From Sphingomonas sp. BT-65 (GTDB taxonomy: Bacteria; Pseudomonadota; Alphaproteobacteria; Sphingomonadales; Sphingomonadaceae): a stretch of 64,000 bases of DNA. This document shows positions 58,517-64,000 of the stretch, piece after piece (the first letter of the stretch is position 1; each line of letters begins with the position of its first letter). Location of the stretch: the NCBI RefSeq assembly GCF_026107375.2, contig NZ_JAPCIA010000001.1, positions 1,798,001 to 1,862,000 of the forward strand. Direction: 5' to 3'. The position numbers were made by a program, and so were the translations under genes. Below the pieces are notes generated by a model. It had not been told where the DNA came from, searched no databases, and saw nothing but the letters and a program-made list of their open reading frames with translations.

Positions 58517-58544
58517 TGAGCAACATAACCCGGGGGATACTGCC

Positions 58545-59864
58545 ATGCGTCTGCTGACCGCGCTTCTCGCCACCTCGCTGCTCGCCGCGCCCGCGCTTGC
58601 CGGGCCGGACTTCGCGCCGGCGGTCGAGGCGGACTATACCGCGCATCTCGAGAAGCTGTTCCTCGACTTCCACAAGAACCCCGAGCTCTCGTTCAAGGAG
58701 ACGCGCACCGCGGCGATCATGGCCAGGGAACTGCGCGCCATTGGAGGCATCGAGGTGACCGAGAAGGTCGGCGGCACCGGCGTGGTCGGGGTGATGAAGA
58801 ACGGCGACGGGCCGGTGGTGCTGGTGCGCGCCGACATGGACGCGCTGCCGCTCAAGGAGGACAGCGGGCTGCCCTATATGTCGACGGTGACGCAGACCGA
58901 TATCGACGGGATCGTCAAGCCGGTGATGCACGCCTGCGGCCACGACGTGCACATCACCGCGATGATCGGCACCGCGCGCCAGCTCGCGAAGATGAAGGAC
59001 CGGTGGAAGGGCACGGTGGTGTTCGTCGTCCAGCCCGGCGAGGAGCGGATCGACGGCGCGCGGCGGATGCTCGCCGACGGGCTCTACACGCGCTTCCCCA
59101 AGCCCAACTATGCCGTCGCCTTCCACGTCACCGCTGGCGTGCCCACCGGCAAGCTCGGGCTCGAGCCGGGGATCAGCTCCTCCTCGTCGGACAGCGTCGA
59201 CATCACCATCCATGGCGTCGGCACCCACGGCGCGGCGCCGCACATGGGCAAGGACCCGATCTTGATGGGCGCCGAGATCGTGATGGCGCTGCAGACGCTG
59301 GTGAGCCGCGAGATCGCGCCGTTGAAGCCCGGCGTGGTGACGGTCGGCTCGTTCCATTCGGGGTTCAAGCACAACATCATCTCGGACAAGGCCGAGCTCC
59401 AGCTCACCGTGCGCTCGGACGACGAGGAGACGCGCAAGAAGCTGCTCGACGGGATCAAGCGCATCGCCGCCAATGTCGGCCGGATGAACGGGCTGCCCGA
59501 GGACAAGCTGCCGCAGGTCAGGGTCGGCTTCGAATCGACTCCGGTGACGCGCAACGATCCCGCGCTGACCCAGCGCGTGCGCGGCGCCTTCACCAGCGCG
59601 TTCGGCGAAGGCATCATGCATTTCGAGGAGCGCCAGAGCATGGGCGCCGAGGACTTCGCCTATTTCATCCAGCAGGATTTGGGCGTGCCCGGCGCCTATT
59701 TCATCGTCGGCGGCACCCCGCAGGCCGAGATCGACGCGGACAAGAAGGGCGGCAAGCCGGTGCCCGCGCACCATTCGCCCTTCTTCAAGATCGAGCCCAA
59801 GCCCTCGGTGACGCTGGGGACTCAGGCGATGACCGTGGCGGTGCTCGACCTGCTCAAGAAATAG
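58545..59864 (+). CDS. exported M20-family metal-dependent amidohydrolase
   Basis: A protein of 439 residues from the ATG at 58545. The signal peptide ends around LAGPD (residue 20). VRADMDALPLKEDSGLPY, HACGHDVHITAMIGTARQL (zinc and catalytic residues), VVQPGEERIDGARRML and GVGTHGAAPHMGKDPILMGAEIV (dimer domain) give the M20D carboxypeptidase/amidohydrolase pattern (hippurate hydrolase-like); NIISDKAELQLTVRS and MGAEDFAYFIQ complete the site. It acts in the periplasm, and the substrate is not known. The initiation context is weak. Confidence 0.92.
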   Translation: MRLLTALLATSLLAAPALAGPDFAPAVEADYTAHLEKLFLDFHKNPELSFKETRTAAIMARELRAIGGIEVTEKVGGTGVVGVMKNGDGPVVLVRADMDALPLKEDSGLPYMSTVTQTDIDGIVKPVMHACGHDVHITAMIGTARQLAKMKDRWKGTVVFVVQPGEERIDGARRMLADGLYTRFPKPNYAVAFHVTAGVPTGKLGLEPGISSSSSDSVDITIHGVGTHGAAPHMGKDPILMGAEIVMALQTLVSREIAPLKPGVVTVGSFHSGFKHNIISDKAELQLTVRSDDEETRKKLLDGIKRIAANVGRMNGLPEDKLPQVRVGFESTPVTRNDPALTQRVRGAFTSAFGEGIMHFEERQSMGAEDFAYFIQQDLGVPGAYFIVGGTPQAEIDADKKGGKPVPAHHSPFFKIEPKPSVTLGTQAMTVAVLDLLKK

Positions 59865-59947
59865 GCGCACGTCGTTCGTCGAACGAGCGATTGCAGGCGC
59901 CCTCGTGCAGGCATAGCCTTGGCGCTGACCTTATAGGGGAGGTTCGC

Positions 59948-60694
59948 ATGAGATACGCCATTGCCGCCGCGCTGCTGCTCGCCGCCGCCGCGCCGCTCGC
60001 CGCGCAGAAGGTGACGCCGGCGATCACCGCCGCGCTCGCCGACACCTCGCGCCCGGCCGAACAGCGCGCGCGCGACGCCGCGCGCAAGCCCGCCGAGATC
60101 CTGGCCTTTGCCGGGATCAAGCCGGGGCAGAAGGTCGCGGACTTCGTGATGGGTGGCGGGTATTGGACCCGCATCCTGTCGCCGCTCGTCGGGGCGAAGG
60201 GCAAGGTCTATGCCTATCAGCCCGCCGAGTTCATCAAGTTCCGCGCAGCCTATGGCGAGGAGCAGAAGACCGCGGTCGCCGGGCTCGCCAACACCGTGGC
60301 GCTGAGCGACAGCTTCGGCGCGCTGGTCTTCCCCGAGCCGCTCGACGCGATCATCACCGTGCAGAATTATCACGACCTGTTCCTTGCGCCCTTCCCCAAG
60401 GGCACCGGCGAAGCGGTGACGCGCAAGCTATACAATTCGCTGAAGCCCGGCGGGGTGCTGCTGGTGGTCGACCATGTCGCCAACGCCGATCCCGAGAACA
60501 AGGCGCCGACCGCGCTCCACCGCATCGACCCCAATGTCGCGCGGCGCGAGCTCGAAAAGGCCGGCTTCCGCTTCGCCGGCAAGCTCGATGTGCTGCGCAA
60601 CACCACCGATCCGCACACCGCGAACGTGTTCGACGCCTCGATCCGCGGCAAGACCGACCAGTTCGTGTTCAAGTTCGTGCGGCCGCGCACATGA
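59948..60694 (+). CDS. signal-peptide-bearing class I methyltransferase-like protein
   Basis: A protein of 248 residues from the ATG at 59948 (GGGGAGG upstream). An N-terminal signal peptide (RYAIAAALLLAAAAPLAAQ) is followed by the methyltransferase fold: AFAGIKPGQKVADFVMGGGYWTRILSPLVGAKGKVYAYQ (motif I region), DAIITVQNYHDLFLAPF, and LYNSLKPGGVLLVVDHVANAD. It belongs with the COG4798-like predicted methyltransferases. Export is odd for an enzyme using SAM, so it may act by another cofactor or be a binding protein. It overlaps the next gene by 4 bp (ATGA). Confidence 0.85.
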   Translation: MRYAIAAALLLAAAAPLAAQKVTPAITAALADTSRPAEQRARDAARKPAEILAFAGIKPGQKVADFVMGGGYWTRILSPLVGAKGKVYAYQPAEFIKFRAAYGEEQKTAVAGLANTVALSDSFGALVFPEPLDAIITVQNYHDLFLAPFPKGTGEAVTRKLYNSLKPGGVLLVVDHVANADPENKAPTALHRIDPNVARRELEKAGFRFAGKLDVLRNTTDPHTANVFDASIRGKTDQFVFKFVRPRT

Positions 60695-61752
60695 TCCGTG
60701 CCGCGATTCTCGCCGTCGCACTCGCCGCGGCCCCGCAGGCATGGGGCAACGCGGCGGTCGAGGCCGAGCTGGCGGCGATCGGCAAACCGGCGGCGGTGTT
60801 CGTGATCGGCGACGGGCCCGGCCAGGGCTATGCCGAGGGCCTGGCCGATCCGGCGACCGGCCGCGAGCTCACCGTCGACACGCCGGTGCGCATCGCGAGC
60901 AACACCAAGACCTTCACCGCCGCCGCGGTGCTGCGGCTATGGGAGCAGGGCCGGATCGACCTCGACGCGCCGATCGGCGGGCTGATCAACCCGCGGCTGA
61001 ATCGCATCTTGCGCGCCGACGGCTATGATACCAAGGCGATCACCGTCCGCCACCTGCTCAGCCACAGCGGCGGGCTGTACGATCATGGCGGCGACAAGCG
61101 CTTCGTCGAATCGCTGATGACCAACCCCGGCAAGCTGTGGACGCGCGAGGCGCTGGTGAAGCTCGCCACCGACTATGCCGATCCGCAGAGCAAGCCGGGC
61201 ACCGAGTTCCGCTATTCGGACACCGGCTACATCCTGCTCGGCGACATCGTCGAGCGGATCACCGGCAAGACGCTCGCCACCTCGGTCCGCGCGCTGCTCA
61301 AGCTCGACACGCTCGGGCTCAGCGCAACCTGGTGGGAGATTTACGAGGCGCCGCCCAGGGGCGCCGAGGGCCGCGCGCACCAGTTCATCGGCGACAGGGA
61401 CGTGACCGCGGTCGATCCCTCGATGGACCTGTTCGGCGGCGGCGGGCAGCTCATGTCGGCGCGCGACCTCGCCACCTTCTTCAAGGCGCTGTTCGAGGGC
61501 CGCGTGTTCGACAAGCCCGGCACGATCAAGGAAATGCTGTGGAAGGGGCCGCACAAGAATGCGGATACCTACCGCCTCGGCATCTTCGTCCAGCACACGC
61601 CCAAGGGCGAGCGCTACTGGCACAGCGGCTTCTGGGGCACCTATGCCGCCTATGCCCCCGCGAGCGGCATTGCGCTGGGCGCGGTGACGACGAAGCAGGG
61701 CACCAAGCCGCTGATGCCGCTGGTCGACAGGCTGATGCAGCAGGCGCCGTAG
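60691..61752 (+). CDS. exported serine hydrolase (beta-lactamase/DD-peptidase fold)
   Basis: A protein of 353 residues from the ATG at 60691 (overlap with the upstream stop). The signal peptide ends near QAWGN (residue 20). RIASNTKTFTAAAVLRLWEQG carries the S-x-x-K nucleophile near residue 70; EFRYSDTGYILLGDIVERITG has YSD where class C enzymes have YxN; YWHSGFWGTYAAYAP replaces KTG with HSG, as is common in such esterase/peptidase types. The substrate is unknown. It is co-translated with the methyltransferase-like gene. Confidence 0.9.
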   Translation: MIRAAILAVALAAAPQAWGNAAVEAELAAIGKPAAVFVIGDGPGQGYAEGLADPATGRELTVDTPVRIASNTKTFTAAAVLRLWEQGRIDLDAPIGGLINPRLNRILRADGYDTKAITVRHLLSHSGGLYDHGGDKRFVESLMTNPGKLWTREALVKLATDYADPQSKPGTEFRYSDTGYILLGDIVERITGKTLATSVRALLKLDTLGLSATWWEIYEAPPRGAEGRAHQFIGDRDVTAVDPSMDLFGGGGQLMSARDLATFFKALFEGRVFDKPGTIKEMLWKGPHKNADTYRLGIFVQHTPKGERYWHSGFWGTYAAYAPASGIALGAVTTKQGTKPLMPLVDRLMQQAP

Positions 61753-61770
61753 AGCCGATCGGAGCTTCCA

Positions 61771-61906
61771 AATCCTCCCCCGCCAGGGGGAGGTGGCAGC
61801 CCTCGCGAAGACGAGGGCTGACGGAGGGGGCGGATGCCAGAACGATCGTTGGGAGTCCTCCCCCTCCGTCGCCTGCGGCGCCACCTCCCCCTGGCGGGGG
61901 AGGATT
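61771..61906. repeat. palindromic repeat, copy 7, after the serine hydrolase gene
   Basis: 136 bp with a perfect 27-bp terminal inverted repeat (AATCCTCCCCCGCCAGGGGG... at 61771-61797 against 61880-61906). The inner stem is CAGCCCTCGCGAAGACGAGG. It shares the GACGGAGGGGGCGGATGCCA core with copy 5. Confidence 0.92.
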
Positions 61907-61929
61907 GAACCATCCGCCCTCGGCCTGCG

Positions 61930-62847
61930 TCACTGCCAGTCGGCGCGGCTTTCCTTGCCGTCGAGGAACGGCCGCACCGTCGCCGTCAGCTCGGGCGCGA
62001 GGAAGATGTCGTAGTGCGTGCGGCCGGGCAGGATCGCGAGGCGGTGCCGGGTCATGTGCTCGCGCTGCCACCCGCCGTCGCGCTGACCGCCGCCGAGCAG
62101 CTTGAAGAACTCGACCGTCGCTTCGGGCCGCCACATATCGGCGTCGCCGACCACCAGCATGACCGGCATGCTGAGCTGCTTGACCTGCGCCGACCAGTCG
62201 AAGTCGCGGCGCATCAGATCGCCCATGCGATCGAGCAGCCGCGGGAAATCCTCGGGCTTGGGCGCCAGCGCCATATAGCCCGTGTACATCGGGGTGTCCT
62301 TCATCATCGGCGCCATCTTGCCGCTGAGCTGCCGCTGCATCGGGATCATTTCCGGCTGGATGCCCGAGGTGGCATGCGTCATCGACAGCAGCGCCAGCCG
62401 CCGCACGCGCGCGGGCGCCTGGACCGCGAGCTGGAAGGCGACGCCCCCGCCCATCGAATAGCCCATCACATCGACCTGCTTGTAACCGAGCTTGCCGAGC
62501 AGCACGTCCATGTCGCGGCCCATCGCCGCGAGATCGATCGGGCGATCGCCCAGCGTGGTGCGGCCATGGCCCTGGAGATCGACCAGGATCACCTGCCGCC
62601 CGGCGCCGAGCCTGGGCAGGACCGGATCGAACATCGCGCCGGAACCGAGCCCGCCATGCAGGAGGAGCAGCGGCTCGCCCTCGCCGCGAACCTCGTAATA
62701 ATAGGCGATTCCCGCGATCTCGACCGTGCCGGAGCGGACCGGCGCGGGCTGCGCCGCGGCCGCCGGCGCGGTCTGGGCCTGGGCGGCAAGGGGCGTGATC
62801 AGCGCAGCGGCGGCGACCAGCAGGTGCGAACGAATGCGATTGAACAT
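61930..62847 (-). CDS. exported alpha/beta fold hydrolase
   Basis: A protein of 305 residues. Signal peptide (LVAAAALITPLAAQAQTA, to about residue 27). YYYEVRGEGEPLLLLHGGLGSGAMFDPVLPRL is the oxyanion region; VDVMGYSMGGGVAFQLAVQ near residue 130-150 is the nucleophile elbow with the catalytic Ser; MLVVGDADMWRPEATVEFFKLL holds the Asp, and RLAILPGRTHYDIFLAPEL the His. It is a periplasmic esterase/lipase-like enzyme of unknown substrate. An intrinsic terminator separates it from the upstream outer-membrane gene, so it has its own promoter. Confidence 0.92.
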   Translation of the reverse strand: MFNRIRSHLLVAAAALITPLAAQAQTAPAAAAQPAPVRSGTVEIAGIAYYYEVRGEGEPLLLLHGGLGSGAMFDPVLPRLGAGRQVILVDLQGHGRTTLGDRPIDLAAMGRDMDVLLGKLGYKQVDVMGYSMGGGVAFQLAVQAPARVRRLALLSMTHATSGIQPEMIPMQRQLSGKMAPMMKDTPMYTGYMALAPKPEDFPRLLDRMGDLMRRDFDWSAQVKQLSMPVMLVVGDADMWRPEATVEFFKLLGGGQRDGGWQREHMTRHRLAILPGRTHYDIFLAPELTATVRPFLDGKESRADWQ

Positions 62848-62929
62848 GTGTCATCTCCTGATCGAGCGCAGCCAATTGCGCTCTCGACAGGACGACGAGC
62901 GAGGATCGCCCGTTTCGACACATGACCTG

Positions 62930-62964
62930 AAAAAATCGCCCGCGCGGCGTGAACCGCGCGGGCG
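62930..62964 (-). terminator. intrinsic terminator of the outer-membrane barrel gene
   Basis: The perfect 11-bp stem CGCCCGCGCGG/CCGCGCGGGCG has a 6-base loop. On the minus strand it is followed by ATTTTTTC, a good T-tract, six bases after the stop codon of the upstream gene's frame. Confidence 0.88.
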
Positions 62965-62970
62965 AGGCGA

Positions 62971-63555
62971 TCAGAAGCGGTAGCCGAGACCGACCACGCC
63001 CTGATGGCGGGCGCCGGCGACGTCCGAATAGTCGGAGAAGCGATATTCGGTGCGGATCAGGAACTTGCCGGCGTTGAACTCGGCACCCGCGCCCAGGCGG
63101 TAACCGTCATTATTGTCGCCGAAACGGACATCGGGCGTCGCGGCCGTAGCCGGGTCGTTGTAGGTGCCGCTGAGACGGGCATTGGTGTAGCCGGCCTTGC
63201 CGTAGAGCAGCACATTCTGCCCCACCACCACGCCGAGGCGGCCGCCGGCATAGAAATCGCGCCCGGTATTGTAGCAGCTGCGATCGCCCGTCACGACGAG
63301 GCCGCTTTCACAGCCGCCCTTGGTGGAGCCGGTAATCTCGGCCTCGACGCCGTAGCGCACCTGGCCCGCGCCCAGGTCATAGGTGACCGCGCCGCCGTAC
63401 AGGAAGCCGGTGTCGTCGACGCCGGCGCCGCTGGCATGGTCGACGCCGGCGACCGCCACGACGCTGGGACCGGTGAAGGGCTCAGCGTCCTGCGCAATGG
63501 CAGGGGCCGCGGCGAGAACCGCGGGCAGAATCAGGGTTTTGGCGAAGAATCGCAT
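62971..63555 (-). CDS. outer-membrane beta-barrel protein
   Basis: A protein of 194 residues from the ATG at 63555, which has TGAGGA upstream; another ATG five codons earlier lacks a good site. The signal peptide ends near AIAQD (residue 20). Alternating strands (PSVVAVAGVDHASGAGVDDTGFLYGGAVTYDLG, VRYGVEAEITGST, VLLYGKAGYTNARLSGTY, DGYRLGAGAEFNAGKFLIRTEYRFSDYSD) end in VVGLGYRF, the aromatic C-terminal signal of outer-membrane barrels. It fits the eight-stranded OmpA/OmpW-like family. Two cysteines lie in KGGCESG and RSCYNTG. Confidence 0.85.
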   Translation of the reverse strand: MRFFAKTLILPAVLAAAPAIAQDAEPFTGPSVVAVAGVDHASGAGVDDTGFLYGGAVTYDLGAGQVRYGVEAEITGSTKGGCESGLVVTGDRSCYNTGRDFYAGGRLGVVVGQNVLLYGKAGYTNARLSGTYNDPATAATPDVRFGDNNDGYRLGAGAEFNAGKFLIRTEYRFSDYSDVAGARHQGVVGLGYRF

Positions 63556-63747
63556 GACATTGTTCCTCATGGTTTGGGGACCGGCGAGGGGACGCCGGTG
63601 CGGGTACGCAACTGCTCCTCGAGCAAACACGGCCGCTGCATATCGGCCGTCACCTGGATCGTTTCGGGAGCGGGCCGAATTTTGCTCGAATTACGGCATC
63701 TGAAACTTCGTCCGCCGCAACGCTGAACCTCAGTTCAACGGCAGGTG

Positions 63748-64000
63748 TCAGGCGTCGAGCACCTCGCGCACCTTCAGCGCCAGCTGCTGCAGCGTGAACG
63801 GCTTGGCGAGGAAGGCGACGTCATGGTCGAGCATGCCGTTGTGGACGATCGCGTTGCGCGTGTAGCCGGTGGTGTAGAGCACCTTGAGGTCCGGCCGCTT
63901 CCCGCGCGCGAGATCGGAGAGGATGCGCCCGTTCATGTCGGGCATGACGATGTCGGTAAACAACAGGTCGATGCGCGGCTGGATCTCGAGCACGGTCAGC
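63748..64000 (-). CDS. response-regulator receiver domain, C-terminal part (cut by right edge)
   Basis: Only the C-terminal about 83 residues are visible; the gene continues past the right edge. DLLFTDIVMPDMNGRILSDLARGKRPDLKVLYTTGYTRN is the end of a receiver domain: the phospho-accepting Asp is the one in LLFTDIVMPD, the switch Thr is in YTTGY, and the conserved Lys is in AFLAKPFTLQQLALKV. The end at VREVLDA is as in hybrid sensor histidine kinases, where the receiver forms the C-terminus; a stand-alone regulator is also possible. The partner kinase part would lie outside the window. Confidence 0.88.
   Translation of the reverse strand, partial: LTVLEIQPRIDLLFTDIVMPDMNGRILSDLARGKRPDLKVLYTTGYTRNAIVHNGMLDHDVAFLAKPFTLQQLALKVREVLDA

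Noticed and set aside
58455..58544. Upstream extension of the M20 gene from within the repeat
   Set aside because: The signal peptide starts at the ATG at 58545; the earlier part is repeat sequence.
58325..58573. Upstream extension of uvrC through the palindromic repeat
   Set aside because: The extra residues come only from the repeat (PPPEGEG...), and the family start fits MSDPNSPNRF at 58324.

Overview
The window reads as one chromosomal segment of a high-GC alphaproteobacterium of the Sphingomonadales, most likely Sphingomonas or a close relative. The evidence is a GcrA cell-cycle regulator, a Tad/Cpa pilus locus, a Rieske/cytochrome b/cytochrome c1 operon, O-succinylhomoserine sulfhydrylase (metZ), oxygen-dependent hemF, a sigma-EcfG-type promoter and many short GC-rich palindromic repeats. 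Coding density is high (about 71 protein genes) and many genes are chained by ATGA or GTGA stop/start overlaps. I see no rRNA, tRNA, CRISPR array, phage or transposase gene.

Layout. 1-4760: Tad pilus genes cpaC (cut by the left edge), cpaD, cpaE, tadB and tadC; the expected ATPase gene cpaF/tadA is missing between cpaE and tadB. 4841-12638: a small coiled-coil membrane protein, a chorismate-lyase-like protein, pyruvate phosphate dikinase, glycyl-tRNA synthetase glyS/glyQ, and a TraB/GumN lipoprotein. 12892-18605: rplY, pth, surface and periplasmic proteins, a 2OG-Fe(II) oxygenase and ychF. 18633-24252: an MpaB-like oxygenase, a possible metal-binding envelope pair, a nucleotide pyrophosphatase, a MaoC hydratase, a stress-type lipoprotein and apt. 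24327-27054: the bc1 complex operon. 27262-31454: trmL, hemF, a GNAT protein, two multi-pass membrane proteins and lipB. 31543-38903: small exported proteins, queC/queE, hslO, argD/argF and an orphan ABC-2 permease. 38965-43375: gcrA, a ComEC-like metallo-hydrolase and parE. 43385-47187: the overlapping operon metZ-apaG-lysR-hypothetical-GNAT. 47271-53506: a PMT-family glycosyltransferase, a DPM-like GT2/GtrA fusion, leuB, recO, a FemAB-like protein and a polysaccharide deacetylase. 53551-64000: a transglutaminase/TPR protein, uvrC, an M20 hydrolase, an exported methyltransferase-like protein with a serine hydrolase, an alpha/beta hydrolase, an outer-membrane barrel, and a receiver domain cut by the right edge.

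The most unusual feature is glyS. Two different palindromic repeat elements lie inside this housekeeping gene and are translated in frame, adding about 44 and 34-43 residues. Between them is a stretch at about 44 percent GC, far below the rest of the window. One of the elements belongs to a family with six more full copies (126-171 bp, with perfect terminal inverted repeats of up to 28 bp) in intergenic regions here. Other points of interest are a perfect 29-bp inverted repeat between leuB and recO, a perfect GGAAC-N17-CGTT promoter, the missing pilus ATPase, and a linked polyprenyl-phosphate-sugar synthase and PMT pair.
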